Counted from the stretch's first letter, positions 39,401 through 43,162 are shown. The stretch: DNA of 64,000 nt from Tretioscincus oriximinensis (GCA_022410635.1 JAJVDF010000002.1:1653486-1717485), one strand, 5' to 3'. The notes: a model not told the origin generated them from the letters alone. Program-made: numbers and translations.

Positions 39401-39986
39401 GGTTTTTTTATGCAGCGTTGTTACTATTAAGAGCTTATTATCTAAACAATCTTCCAGTAATTTCCATTAACAACTCCCAACAACTGTTCAAAGAATGTTA
39501 AAACGGTAACCAACTCATGTCTCTAACAGGACAAGACTCACTTGGTCTCAGGGTTCACCTTCAGGATCCCTTTATTCACACCAGACAGCAACTACAACCA
39601 ACCTTTCATTACACAACCACACATTTTCCCANTTCACCAACTCTCCTGTTTACACACCTCTTAATAAAGCATAGTCTCACTCAAGCCCACTCATTCCTGT
39701 CGGACATTTCTTTTATAATCGGCCCCTACCTACGTAGCNTGGCAAATTTTCCGTTCAAAGGAACAACACTGTACTTTGGATTATTTAATTACATTCTTCA
39801 TTTCTACACACTTTTTCACAGAACACTTCCCCTGATTTTCGTTAGAAGGCACCGAGAAAGAAAGAGCAGAAGGGAGAGAGTTTTACATTTTGATAAAATA
39901 TTTTTTTAAAGAAGATTTAAATGTTTTTGTTACCTGTTCCATGTTATAGCCGTGTTTTTCTTTTGCAATTGCAATGTACTCATCCA
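211..39986 (-). CDS. RCOR1: RCOR1 (REST corepressor 1 / CoREST), partial: eight internal exons, join of 211-440, 2582-2639, 5945-6022, 8568-8765, 20854-20932, 31959-32077, 34152-34313, 39934-39986
   Basis: The spliced minus-strand product (about 325 residues, both ends missing) follows vertebrate RCOR1 almost residue for residue: ELM2 end, SANT1, acidic/basic spacer, LSD1-binding linker, SANT2. CoREST is a nuclear scaffold. It tethers the demethylase LSD1/KDM1A and HDAC1/2 to REST and other repressors and presents nucleosomes to LSD1. All splice sites are AG/GT, and exon phases (starts +2,0,0,+1,0,0,0,+2) join without a frameshift. I prefer RCOR1 over RCOR2/RCOR3 because the linker and post-SANT2 tail ([13 protein letters not shown]) match RCOR1. 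This rests on recalled family sequence, not a search. The N-terminal exons lie beyond 64000 and the terminal exon lies before base 1. Confidence 0.95.
1795..1905. repeat. Pyrimidine-rich (CT) low-complexity tract
   Basis: About 110 bases almost free of purines, made of CTCTTTCCC- and CCCTCC-like runs. It lies within the mariner-like element and looks like a decayed microsatellite. Confidence 0.7.
1949..2160 (-). mobile_element. L2/CR1-superfamily LINE 3' end (nested)
   Basis: Contains the family landmarks in minus orientation: a TTTATACCACCATA tail, TCAGCCAAAGGCCAAATTAA, and ACACACCTCCAGGAGAAGAC. The same landmarks recur at 3.1, 14.3, 20.1, 26.4, 30.1, 46.0 and 54.8 kb. It splits the mariner-like element at 1641-2248. 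Confidence 0.6.
2582..2639 (-). CDS. RCOR1: RCOR1 exon 10 (start of SANT2)
   Basis: 58-bp micro-exon, too short to stand out as an open frame. The acceptor is gacacttAG and the donor AAG|GTAGGA. It reads VTM then [16 protein letters not shown], then the first base of the Ala codon completed by the next exon. The first SANT2 helix, with its Trp, is intact. Human RCOR1 has VIQKCNARWTTEEQLLAVQ here, so the first five residues are the variable part. Phase matches both neighbouring exons exactly. Confidence 0.93.
3128..3480 (-). mobile_element. L2/CR1-superfamily LINE 3' end
   Basis: Plus-strand landmarks, read as the reverse complement: TATATCCTGCCCTATACACG (3' tail), then GGTACATCTTCAAGGATTTT, which encodes the reverse-transcriptase C-terminus LKxHLFNL type, then ATTCCATAGCCTGGGAGCTA. 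It is 5' truncated and has no intact frame. Confidence 0.7.
4195..4458 (+). mobile_element. SINE-B (tRNA-headed), 5' damaged
   Basis: Shares with copies at 39.1 and 44.1 kb the B-box-like ATCAGGTTTTGAAGCCCTGT, GAGCACCTTCCACTAGCCTG, and the tail GTAAGCCGTTCTGGAAAAG then GTATAAAAATTTGATTCCTC. The A-box end is eroded. Confidence 0.65.
4631..4920 (-). mobile_element. CR1 LINE 3' end
   Basis: Starts with AGAATCATAGAGTTGGAAG, the reverse complement of the CR1 octamer tail (ATTCTATG type). It continues through GGCAGATGG- and TTTTTTCCAATATCT-like blocks that encode, on the minus strand, the conserved C-terminal pattern …[20 protein letters not shown]. Confidence 0.75.
5160..5276. repeat. Snapback element, decayed copy
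   Basis: Inverted halves remain recognisable: TTAACAAGAAAAAGGTAGATGG on the left (cited here as 5180-5201) against CACCTGC…TTCTTGTTAGTCTCT on the right. It belongs to the same family as the well-preserved copy at 34799-35008. Both outer ends are eroded. Confidence 0.45.
5945..6022 (-). CDS. RCOR1: RCOR1 exon 9 (linker after the LSD1-binding helix)
   Basis: 78 bp, 26 codons, phase 0 at both ends. The acceptor is ttgtttgcAG and the donor GAG|GTATGTAT. It begins [15 protein letters not shown], a heptad-like stretch continuing the long helix that packs on the LSD1 tower domain, then [11 protein letters not shown]. Human RCOR1, as recalled, has DGGIEPYRLPE, so P-to-Q, Y-to-C and L-to-V changes cluster in four positions just before SANT2. 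The exon is otherwise intact. Confidence 0.94.
6023..8567 (-). other. RCOR1: RCOR1 intron 8
   Basis: One snapback element (7345-7506) is identified. 6023-7340 and 7510-8567 show no repeat or exon that I can name. A short G run lies at 6608-6616. Confidence 0.85.
7345..7506. repeat. Snapback element copy
   Basis: Near-palindromic. The left arm (…TAACAGAAGAAAGGTAGGTGG…) mirrors the right arm (…CCACCTACTTTTCTTCTGTTAG…), joined around ACTTCAGACGCACCTGAAG near 7414. The right half ends CTTGCTGGACT as in other copies. The constant CTCTGAAATT end is missing. Confidence 0.6.
8568..8765 (-). CDS. RCOR1: RCOR1 exon 8 (LSD1-binding region)
   Basis: 198 bp, 66 codons, phase 0 at both ends. The acceptor is gctttccAG. 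The peptide starts [20 protein letters not shown], has the basic [10 protein letters not shown] block, then [11 protein letters not shown] and ANATAATT followed by [14 protein letters not shown]. This is the segment that wraps the LSD1 tower and catalytic domain in the known LSD1-CoREST structure. Two oddities are seen. There is one extra Ala (QAAKNR) compared with human QAKNR. The donor CAG|GTTTGATC is weak at positions +3 to +6. An N at 8637 hides one codon, expected to be Ser. Confidence 0.95.
9036..9095 (-). mobile_element. SINE-B tail fragment
   Basis: Short match to the SINE-B 3' end in reverse: TTTACCCTGCTTTTCTCAAC then AATCAAAGCAGCTTATGTAA. The remainder of the SINE is absent. Confidence 0.45.
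9768..9893 (+). repeat. Snapback element, half copy
   Basis: Reads GCACCTGATGCAGTAGG, TCTACAAAAGTTCATGCTAC, TTGTTGGTCTCTAAGATGC, CCAGTCTAACATAGCTAATT. This is the same order as the right half of the snapback family, with about a fifth of positions changed. No inverted left half is obvious. Confidence 0.5.
10614..10783. repeat. Near-perfect spacer-free palindrome, arms about 84 bp
   Basis: Arms 10614-10697 and 10699-10783 are reverse complements except for one substitution (ATTAAAATG against ATTCAAATG) and a short difference in the AAAAATATTG/AAAAACGGTTG stretch. The centre is CTGATGT-T-ACATCAG. Outer ends are GAAA/TTTC tracts. It does not match the other repeat families in this window. As RNA it would fold into a long hairpin. 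Confidence 0.9.
11256..11290. repeat. Short perfect hairpin in GC-rich segment
   Basis: TTGGGGGTCTTCT (11256-11268) and AGAAGACCCCCAA (11278-11290) form a 13-bp perfect stem with a 9-base loop. The surrounding 11230-11480 is GC-rich relative to its neighbours and of unknown origin. Confidence 0.7.
13009..13112. mobile_element. MITE-like element, short copy
   Basis: Ends GGCCCTGTCCCGACTGA and TCAGTCAGGACAGTACC are imperfect inverted repeats. The interior TTCTGGGTTATATCTCAGTA and GCCATCCACATACCAGTGTA match the copies at 21.5 and 55.5 kb. Confidence 0.5.
14265..14435 (-). mobile_element. L2/CR1-superfamily LINE fragment
   Basis: Carries GGTTAAAGAGGTGCATCTTC, CTCAAGGGGAGACTATTCC and TAGTCTGGGGGTAACCAC, the standard L2-like landmarks in reverse. 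It is followed by an AAATAAATAAAT stretch. Confidence 0.65.
15150..15368 (+). mobile_element. SINE-A (tRNA-headed)
   Basis: Contains CAGACTCTTATCTACGAGCC, a B-box-like TTTGATTCTGAACTCC, CCAGCTTGGTGACATTGGGC, CTCTCAGGCCCACCCACTTC, and a tail AAAAGTGGGGCATAAAAACC with CTTCTTC. The first bases of the head are degraded. It is not a functional tRNA. Confidence 0.65.
15571..15700 (-). repeat. Snapback element, single-arm copy
   Basis: Constant end AATTTCAGAGAAATAGCC at the left, then GTTAGTCTAGCAGAAAGTCC, GGCATAAGCTTTCGTAGACA and GTCTACTTCTTCAGATGC. It stops where the inverted half starts in other copies. In transcript sense it reads right to left, so this is a 5'-truncated copy without inversion. 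Confidence 0.65.
16516..16800 (-). mobile_element. SINE-B, full-length or nearly so
   Basis: In reverse it shows GGTTTTTATACTTCGCTTGT and AACTCAAAGCAGCTTACAAG, the CCATGATGTGATTCCCATTT block, GCCAGTAGAGGGCGCTCTCC, and the tRNA-like head ending CTCTTAACCATTGTGTTTC. The left end carries a GAAGGAGGAGGAAAA tail. Confidence 0.7.
17285..17480. repeat. Unnamed dispersed repeat, copy 1
   Basis: Shares with 18354-18530 an ordered set of blocks: TGCCTTCCATAGCACAACTT, TATGGGATGATTATGTATTA, TTCTACAAGAGTTCTCTGCT. It was recognised only by comparing the two copies, so its class is unknown. An open frame here is not supported as coding. Confidence 0.5.
18354..18530. repeat. Unnamed dispersed repeat, copy 2
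   Basis: Same orientation as 17285-17480, about 1.07 kb away: TGCCTTCCATAATATAATTT, CATGGGATGATTATACAGAA, TTCTACAACAATTCTCTGAC. It could be an old local duplication or two insertions of one family. Confidence 0.5.
18714..19655 (-). mobile_element. CR1 LINE, 3' portion with reverse-transcriptase C-terminus
   Basis: The left end is TTAAGAACATAAGAACATAA, the reverse complement of a CR1-type tandem octamer tail (TTATGTTC). The next 240 bp are 3' UTR with GATGGGCTGTGGCCTGATCC on the minus strand. Upstream, minus-strand frames encode the usual CR1 terminal sequence: [83 protein letters not shown]. The frames are split by shifts and stops, so the copy is dead. It is truncated upstream at about 19655. 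Confidence 0.88.
20060..20510 (-). mobile_element. L2-like LINE 3' fragment split by a solo LTR
   Basis: The left part (20060-20132) has TCAGCCAAAGGCCAGGTTAA and GGTGCATCTTCAAGCATTTT. The right part resumes after the LTR with TTGACGCACCCCAAGGGGGG. The two parts are continuous in other L2-like copies, which fixes the LTR boundaries. Confidence 0.7.
20133..20462 (+). mobile_element. Solo LTR of an LTR retrotransposon
   Basis: 330 bp starting TGTCAGGATG and ending GGCATCACA (TG…CA ends). It is flanked by a perfect 5-bp target-site duplication GATAG (20128-20132 and 20463-20467). It carries a promoter-like GTATATAAGG near 20333 and an 18-base near-palindrome at its start (GTCAGGATGTTCCTGAC). No internal domain is present, so it probably arose by LTR-LTR recombination. 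Gypsy or endogenous-retrovirus origin cannot be decided from the LTR alone. Confidence 0.75.
20854..20932 (-). CDS. RCOR1: RCOR1 exon 7 (acidic spacer)
   Basis: 79 bp. One base completes the Ser codon begun in exon 6, then 26 codons follow. The acceptor is attttttttctAG in minus-strand sense and the donor GAG|GTATTT. It reads [20 protein letters not shown] then NKESKKE, an acidic, disordered segment between SANT1 and the LSD1-binding region. It is the least structured part of the protein, yet the match to RCOR1 (human …[19 protein letters not shown]) is clear. The donor is weak beyond +4. Confidence 0.93.
21484..21666. mobile_element. MITE-like element with GGGCC-TTTCC termini
   Basis: Terminal inverted repeats: left AGGGCCTTTCCACACTGGG, right complement TGGGCCCTTTCCGCACTGGG. 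Inside, a second inverted pair (CAGTGTAGACTATGA and TCATAGTCCACACTACC) forms a hairpin. It is about 180 bp, with no transposase. A target-site duplication is not clear. Related copies lie at 13.0 and 55.5 kb. Confidence 0.6.
22721..23115 (+). mobile_element. Helitron-like element (right end uncertain)
   Basis: Begins TCCTATACTATAAAGCCCAA directly after an A. This resembles the TC…ATACTAT…AAAG start of vertebrate Helitrons and non-autonomous derivatives. The interior (22750-23100) is much richer in G+C than the flanks. A palindrome CTCGCATGCTGCGA type lies near 23062-23074 on the plus strand as TCGCAGCATGCGA. I could not fix a CTRR end. Confidence 0.35.
24248..24558 (+). mobile_element. CR1 LINE 3' end
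   Basis: Reads GATAAACCAGTGGAACAGTT, CTGGAAGTCTTTAAACAGAG, ATCTGTCTGGGATGGTTTAA, GATGATCCTGGAGGTCCCTT, and ends CTCTATGATTCTAAG, the classic avian/reptilian CR1 terminus. It is 5' truncated. Confidence 0.8.
24590..25250 (+). mobile_element. L1-like LINE, 3' part of ORF2 (degenerate)
   Basis: An interrupted frame reads [17 protein letters not shown] residues (24615 on) and [15 protein letters not shown], then [10 protein letters not shown]. Frame shifts lead to a block resembling the L1 ORF2 C-terminus, [18 protein letters not shown] then IPYWRQQHL. It is followed by TTTGTATATAAATGTAAATAA-like tail sequence. The assignment rests on pattern memory and could be another LINE clade. Confidence 0.4.
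25442..25640. repeat. Purine (GGAA/GAAA) tract, about 200 bp
   Basis: Almost pure A+G on the plus strand, with GGAAGGAAAGGAAGGAATG- and GAAAGAAAGAATGAACG-like runs and few interruptions. Such tracts can adopt triplex structure. It is the largest low-complexity block in the window. Confidence 0.85.
25745..25765. repeat. Short (CA)n microsatellite
   Basis: ACATGCACACACACACACAN, about 8 CA units. Confidence 0.85.
26372..26870 (-). mobile_element. L2/CR1-superfamily LINE 3' end, about 500 bp
   Basis: The tail TTTATATGCCACCCTATACT, CGAAGGTCTCAGGGCAGATC, then TAACCTGGGGGCTACTACAG. Further in is CTTCAAATATTTGGGACCCA and CTGATGAACTGCTGATAG. On the minus strand this is the C-terminal part of a reverse-transcriptase polyprotein plus its 3' UTR, with stops. 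No intact domain is present. Confidence 0.7.
27230..27478 (+). mobile_element. CR1 LINE 3' end
   Basis: Carries GGTAGCTTTAAGACAGGATT, CTATCTGCAGGGAGTAGGGA, CAGGTACAATTGATGGGCCA, GACAGAATGCTAGACTAGAT and GGGCTCTGACCCCATTCAGC. The octamer tail is lost. Confidence 0.75.
27480..27660 (+). mobile_element. CR1 LINE 3' terminus with perfect hairpin
   Basis: A second CR1 3' end directly after the previous one: CAATTGATTGGCAACTGTG, then GCTGGATCAGACCATA (27594-27609), loop TGGGC, TATGGTCTGATCCAGC (27615-27630), then CAGGGCTCCTCTTATGATG and TTCTTATT. The 16-bp stem is perfect. Confidence 0.75.
28325..28625 (-). mobile_element. SINE-B with GA-rich tail
   Basis: 28325-28382 is a GAAGAGGAAGAA-type tail. 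Then, in reverse: GGTTTTTATACACCATTTTT, ACCTCAAAGTGGCTTAGAAG, GATGGTTCCCATTTATCTAA, ACCAGTAGGGCGCTCACCCC, and a head ending CTCTTAACCATTGTATCACC. Confidence 0.7.
28627..28795 (+). repeat. Snapback element copy
   Basis: Starts GAGCATTTGTAGACATGTCT, contains CTACTTCTTCAAACG and then the second half (GACTTGTCTATAAGAGCC, TTCTTGTTAATCTCTATGA). It ends with the constant AGCTACTTCTCTGAAATTT. The halves are diverged. Confidence 0.5.
29245..29545 (-). mobile_element. CR1 LINE 3' end
   Basis: Starts AGAATCACAGAGTTTGAAGA and continues TCCAACCCCCTGCTCAATGC, AAACCATCCCAGGCAGATGG. The minus strand encodes the terminal pattern [20 protein letters not shown]. Truncated and dead. Confidence 0.78.
29936..30118 (+). 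mobile_element. CR1 LINE 3' end
   Basis: Carries GGTCTGTGGAATTTACCATC, AGGATCGAAAGGTTATGCCT, GAGACAGAATGCTGGACTAA and ATGGGCTGTGGTCCTATTCA. It ends before the octamer tail. Confidence 0.75.
30120..30430 (-). mobile_element. L2/CR1-superfamily LINE 3' end
   Basis: The minus-strand frame reads [20 protein letters not shown] then [18 protein letters not shown], the terminal residues of an L2-like reverse-transcriptase polyprotein. It is followed by a short UTR and TATTTATTTATAAG. This is the clearest protein evidence for the L2-like class in the window. Confidence 0.78.
31625..31935 (+). mobile_element. CR1 LINE 3' end
   Basis: GGGTGGTAGAAGAATTAACT, CAGCTTCAAGATAGGATTGG, CAATTGGTGAACGACTGTG, GATAGAATGCTNGACTGGAT, GGGCTATGGTTTGGTTTGGC. 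It ends 24 bp from the exon 6 donor, so exon 6 has a LINE immediately downstream in transcript sense. Confidence 0.72.
31959..32077 (-). CDS. RCOR1: RCOR1 exon 6 (C-terminal half of SANT1 and basic segment)
   Basis: 119 bp. The acceptor is tctgtttctcAG and the donor AAAG|GTAAGTTA, close to consensus. It encodes [18 protein letters not shown], the last SANT1 helix, then TRTKTSV and the highly basic [17 protein letters not shown]2-SANT1 recruits HDAC1/2, and the basic stretch could contact inositol phosphate, DNA or importin. The sequence appears identical to human RCOR1 as I recall it. Confidence 0.95.
32554..32925 (+). mobile_element. Helitron-like non-autonomous element
   Basis: Starts TCATATATAATAAACGAGG after an A. 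It ends with a small stem (GGCG at 32900-32903, CGCC at 32914-32917) a few bases before CTAA, followed by a host T. That is the Helitron arrangement: TC start, 3' hairpin, CTRR end, insertion between A and T, no target-site duplication. The 372-bp interior is far richer in G+C than the AT-rich flanks. No rep/helicase sequence is present. Confidence 0.5.
33160..33260. mobile_element. hAT-like fragment
   Basis: TAGGGTTACTAGATCACAAA then GGAAAGCAGGATAAGAG resembles the terminus of the 53353-53766 element (TAGGGTTGCCATA type). Only one end is seen. Confidence 0.3.
33262..33322. repeat. Three-copy tandem repeat, unit about 20 bp
   Basis: GGCATTTTCTGCTAAATGG occurs three times in succession with small changes (GCGACATTTTCTGCTAAATG, then GGCATTTTTTGCTAAATGG). 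Confidence 0.85.
33590..33850 (-). mobile_element. Sauria-like SINE
   Basis: In minus orientation it has a tRNA-like B box near GGTTACTGGTTCAGTTCC and ends with a Bov-B/Sauria-type 3' tail (GGTGACACCGAACAACAATA). Sauria SINEs with a Bov-B-related tail are known from squamates. The body is old and diverged. Confidence 0.55.
34152..34313 (-). CDS. RCOR1: RCOR1 exon 5 (end of ELM2 and first half of SANT1)
   Basis: 162 bp, 54 codons, phase 0 at both ends. The acceptor is aattttccAG and the donor ATG|GTAAGTTG. It starts [20 protein letters not shown], the last ELM2 helix, followed by [20 protein letters not shown], and ends [14 protein letters not shown] within SANT1. This ELM2-SANT1 unit is the HDAC1/2-docking module of class I HDAC corepressors. 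No changes from human RCOR1 are evident to me. Confidence 0.96.
34799..35008 (-). repeat. Snapback element, best-preserved copy, 14-bp target-site duplication
   Basis: Flanked by an exact 14-bp duplication CAATACAAAAATAT (34785-34798 and 35009-35022). Arms 34833-34920 and 34921-35008 are near-perfect inverted copies meeting at CAGATG|CATCTG with no spacer. The left side also has the constant end (TTTCAGAGAAATAGCC…) that the right side lacks. Read on the minus strand, it is a unit with a fixed 3' end and an inverted, truncated 5' half. Confidence 0.85.
35025..35525 (-). mobile_element. CR1 LINE 3' end with internal minisatellite
   Basis: The left end CATAAGCAGAAAGCCCTACT with CAGCCCAACCAATTCAGCAT is the reverse of a CR1 3' terminus. 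The right part TCTGGTAGTAAATTCCACAG encodes the WNLL.EE region in reverse. Between them (35095-35275) the 3' UTR holds degenerate tandem repeats. Confidence 0.7.
35095..35275. repeat. Degenerate GC-rich minisatellite inside CR1 3' UTR
   Basis: About six irregular units of 23-30 bp built on GTGGCCTGCCGTTTCTCGAG, with variants such as GGAGGTCTGCCGGTTCCTCA and GGGATGCCAGCTTCTCATG. A G-rich stretch with GGGGGGG lies at 35190-35205. Confidence 0.7.
36170..36340 (+). mobile_element. L1-type LINE 3' end
   Basis: A G-rich tract (GGAGGAGGGAGGGAAGAGGG, 36195-36214) is followed by about 110 bp of AT-rich sequence, AATAAATATATAATTTTT and an A run. A G-rich 3' UTR tract followed by a poly-A tail is an L1 hallmark. 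Boundaries are approximate. Confidence 0.5.
37690..38155 (+). mobile_element. CR1 LINE 3' end split by another CR1-type segment
   Basis: The outer part is TGGTCTGTGGAATTTGCTAT and CCTTTAAGAAAGGTTTACAC, resuming at CAATTGGTGGACAGGATGCT with CCAGCAGGGCTCCTCTTATA. Between them (about 37900-38075) is a second CR1 type: GATAAACGGGTGGAGTAGGT, CTGTCTGGGATGGTTTAGTA. Confidence 0.65.
38890..39030 (+). mobile_element. CR1 LINE 3' terminus
   Basis: CAGGTGCAATTGGTGGCCAC, GTGTGAGTCAAAATGGTGG and CTTCTTACGTTCTTATGTAA, ending in the octamer-like tail. Confidence 0.6.
39085..39385 (+). mobile_element. SINE-B, full-length
   Basis: An A-box-like GGGGCAGTCGCTAAAGAG, a B-box-like CAGGTTTCAAGGTACTGCG, GAGCACCTTCTACTAGCCTG, CCCAGCTATTTGAATGCAAA, GTAAGCTGCTTTGAGTCCCT, and the tail AGCAGGGTATAGAAACCCAG with CTTCTTC. 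It ends 550 bp from exon 4. Confidence 0.75.
39934..39986 (-). CDS. RCOR1: RCOR1 exon 4 (ELM2 domain)
   Basis: 53-bp micro-exon. The acceptor is cctctttttcctAG. Two bases complete the expected Leu codon, then [17 protein letters not shown], then donor CAG|GTAACA. It joins in frame to [10 protein letters not shown] of exon 5, giving the conserved ELM2 helix pair. It is too short for an open-frame search and was recognised by residue match plus splice signals. It is the most upstream RCOR1 exon seen in the window. Confidence 0.94.
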
Positions 39987-40269
39987 CTAGGAAAAAGAGG
40001 GGGAAAAAACAAACAAAAATTAGATCACAAGCAAAAATCCTAAAACTATAAAAGCTACACATTTCCCTTCATATAGTAAAAAAGAACACATAACTCCATT
40101 TCTCTGCATGAGGTCCAAAATGAAACAGTTTTAAGATAAGATCAGACAAATTCATGGAGGCCAGGTATATCAATGACTACTGAGATGGATGCCCAGCTAC
40201 CGCCAACAAGCTGAAGAAGCAAACAAGGAAATCTTTAAATGTTTATTGAAGGGAGGTGAGAATAAGTCT

Positions 40270-40850
40270 GTGATAGCGAACCTTTTGAGCTCAGTGTGTC
40301 AAAATTCGTAAAAAAAAAAAAAAACATGTCACATCTGGAACTATCCACAATTTTTTGATATTTGTAGCTCAAGAATAGTAAAAGTTACATTTTTGTATTT
40401 ATTAGAAGAGCAATAACAAATGTTTGAAATACCATTTTAAGATTGTCAATTTCAGAGAAATAGCTGTGTTAGTCTAGTAGAAAATCCAGCAAAGGAGCTA
40501 GTAGCACTTTGAGACTAACTTGAGAAAAGTGGGTGGCATAAGCTTTCGTAGAAACGCCTACTTCTTCAGATGCAGCCACTTTTCTCAAGTTAGTCTCAAA
40601 GTTCTACTAGCTCCTTTACTGGGCATTTTAAAATTGGTATTTTGTACACTTCAAGCCCAAGCAAGCACTGCTATCTTCATCTGTCAGTTGGTTTCTTTTA
40701 TTGTGCGAAAAACAACGACAGTTTTTTTCATTTTTTTATTAAGAAAAATTAATTCTTAAATTTTCATTAAATCAGGGCAGTGACACATCACTCAAAACGT
40801 CTTGGTGTGTCACCACTGACATTCGGGCCATAGGTTCGCCATCAAGTGAA
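40270..40850. mobile_element. hAT-like non-autonomous element (hosting a snapback copy)
   Basis: Termini: left GTGATAGCGAACCTTTTGAG, right complement TTGATGGCGAACCTATGGCC. The subterminal GTGTGTCAAAATTCG and GTGTGTCACCACTGACATTC are also shared. This GCGAACCT terminus is common in amniote hAT-type repeats. A clean 8-bp duplication is not visible. No transposase frame is present. Confidence 0.5.
40446..40623 (-). repeat. Snapback element with 13-bp target-site duplication
   Basis: Flanks CATTTTAAGATTG (40433-40445) and CATTTTAAAATTG (40624-40636) match at 12 of 13 positions. The constant end TTTCAGAGAAATAGC is at the left. The inverted arm at the right starts at GCCACTTTTCTCAAGTTAGT, so the junction is about 50 bp away from that of the 34799 copy. 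The central CTTTCGTAGAAACGCCTACT is single-copy. Confidence 0.82.
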
Positions 40851-40854
40851 TGCT

Positions 40855-41085
40855 ACTGCTTCCTTCTTTTCTTCTTCTTCCTGAGATGGTCAGAAGCAAC
40901 CAGTGCAGTTCCTTCAACACTAACATCTGCCCAGAAACATCCGTTAGCAGAAACTTCTGTTGTGCTGCTGCACTCTGCTTTAGTTCCAGCTTCTGGGACT
41001 TCCCCAAGANTAGCCCCATACAGAGTGCCTTATAATAACCTACTCTGAAAGTTATCAGAGTATGAACCACAGCTACCATGTTACC
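40855..41085 (-). mobile_element. L2-like LINE reverse-transcriptase fragment
   Basis: The minus strand reads VVHTLITFRVGYYKALCMGL, a decayed form of the LITSRLDYCNALY…GLP motif near the end of L2/CR1-type reverse transcriptases, then SAAAQ. The frame is open over about 89 codons, but critical residues are changed. Confidence 0.65.
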
Positions 41086-42029
41086 TTAATCCATGGAAGG
41101 CCGAAGCTGCCCCACTCCACACAACCTGATTCTTAACATGATGATTCTTCTGTGTGAGGATTTGCGAGCAAGTGATTGCTGTCTACTTCTGATATCTATG
41201 CGACTCAATTTGCATTCCCCTCTTCAAGCCTTCATATATTTCATTGTTACTGGAGAAGGCAGAAAATCTCAGAGGCAAAGCAAAGAGAATTCTTATTACA
41301 CCATACTTCTGGGTTAGTCAGGTACTTAGTGAGGGCTGAAGCCAGAACTGCTACTCCGCATGTCTCAGAACTTCACTTCCTCATTTTGTCAGCAACAGAA
41401 TTGAAAGGCTTCTCTTTAGTTTGTAAAAGGAATAAGTGTTGTTTGCCGGGGCTCTGGATTGGGTGATTTTGGATCTTAACCCAAATCCAGAAGTCTCTCC
41501 AAATCACAGACCCTATCTTTCAGGGGCAAAACAACGGCATCAAAAATAGGGTAATAGCTACATTTCCTGGGCTTGATACCTTGGAACACACAGCGCCTTT
41601 ATCTCGTCTGATCCAATTTATTGGTCCACATTTAGCCGTTCAGTTTCAGTTTATTAGTCCACATCCATCCTTTAATTTAAAGATTTTCTCACCCTAAACT
41701 CTATTAAAAGATCAAAAGTTCCTTCTTATAAATTAGCCTCTTAACATTCTAACATCTGCACAGTTAATGTACAGGTTTTTACTGTCTATGTAAGGCCTCT
41801 CCTAGCTATTAGGCAATTGTGGAGCATAAAAGTAAAAGAAACTTAGCCTTCTTGCAACTCCTTGCACAGCTTGGGTGTCCTCAGTATGAACTTCCTTTTT
41901 TCTTTTCTTAATTCTGGCTGGTTTTAGCACGTGGAATAAAATAGGCATTATAAACCACAAGTGCAAGTTGGAACTATGAATAATTTTCAGTGGTGCAATG
42001 AAACAGCTTTGCAGAAGTGGGAAAAAGGG

Positions 42030-42430
42030 GGCAGAGATCTATTTCGTCATTTCCTTGTTAACCCATTGATAGCGTGAGAGTGTTTTATTCGCTCTGGCTG
42101 CATTCGCATTGCCCCTTAACTGCGCAGCCAACATCCATTGTCCCATTAGTATTACCATAAAAACCAACTCGGAAGTGCTTCCGTTCCTCACAATATGCAT
42201 ACCGCTAGTTTCTGCTACAGAGTTCATGGCCTAATTCCGTCGCCGCTGCTGTTAGTTCTACTTCGTGTAACTTCCTGGGTTAGTTCTACTCCGACTACTG
42301 AGGAATCCGCAGCCACTCTCATGTATGCGGACGTTCCCATCTCAGACTAACACTCAACCGTGATGTGACGGGAGCCTCAGCCTATTAGGGAAAGGGGTGT
42401 TCCTGGGTCAGGTGACTGCACGTGAAACAT
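42030..42430. promoter_or_regulatory. CpG-enriched segment, candidate regulatory element
   Basis: I count about 19 CpG dinucleotides in 400 bp, clearly more than in flanking intron. It contains an ETS-like palindrome GGAAGTGCTTCC near 42172, a GCCGCTGCTG stretch and a CRE-like TGACGGGAG near 42366. A direct repeat GTTAGTTCTACT occurs twice (42251 and 42279 regions). No coding frame is present. It may be a distal element, an alternative promoter or a diverged transposon. Confidence 0.3.
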
Positions 42431-43162
42431 TTTCAGCCACATCTTCCTGACCACCATTCTGTGCAGAGCTCCTTTTGAGATCACACACTCCAAAACACAG
42501 TATCTTGTTATGTTTCGCTAGGGAGGGAAGGAGAAAGGGAGGGGGGGACAAAAGGAACTGAATTTGATATCGATGATGCAGATGTACCCAATCCCTTATT
42601 GTCAGCGACTGCAGCAAAACAACACGCTCTCCCTTCTCCACTCCCAGGCACCACTGAACTGCCCTCCACCATTCCAGCAGCCCATGGAATCTTGGCATTA
42701 ATGAACGACCATCCCAGTCAGCCCTGAAATGGATTGGGGCTCTAAGAGGTTGGAAAAGTTTTTTGTTTTAGCCAGACCCTTTCTTCCTGGCTACCCTGCA
42801 AGCCCTCCCAGTATCTTCCAAAGGGGTGATCAAGCCTGGCTGGTTTTTCCCCTCCATCCCCTTTGGGCCTTATTTCGGGGGTGAGAGGCAGGCAGACATG
42901 AGAGGCGGGCAACAGTGGGGAGGCAGCAGAGGAGTGGAGCAGCACATGAGTGCAAGCAAGAAGTGTGCCATCAAACAGATGCTGCCTCTCCCCCCTCTGC
43001 AGCTACAGTGGGTGGGATTCAGCAGGCGACACATGTGCTATGCGGACTCTTAATGTGGAGTGGATATCGATGTGAAATTGGGCATCCAAATAGGGTTCAA
43101 TTTGGATCAATTTAAAATGTTTTTCATTCCATGTTAATGTATAGTGCGTTTGCAGCCTCTGT

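Larger units (their letters stand above)
34314..39933 (-). other. RCOR1: RCOR1 intron 4
   Basis: Holds the best snapback copy (34799-35008), CR1 pieces (35.0, 37.7, 38.9 kb), an L1-type 3' end (36.2 kb) and a SINE-B (39.1 kb). 35530-36160, 36350-37550, 38160-38880 and 39390-39930 show nothing I can name. A 24-base direct duplication (CTGTCTATCTCTTCCTG unit) lies at 37597-37648. Confidence 0.85.

Noticed and set aside
40860..41080. Search for RCOR1 exons 1-3 in the 24 kb upstream of exon 4
   Set aside because: I looked for the minus-strand signature of the ELM2 start and the Ala-rich N-terminus and found neither. The long frame here is an L2-like reverse-transcriptase remnant.
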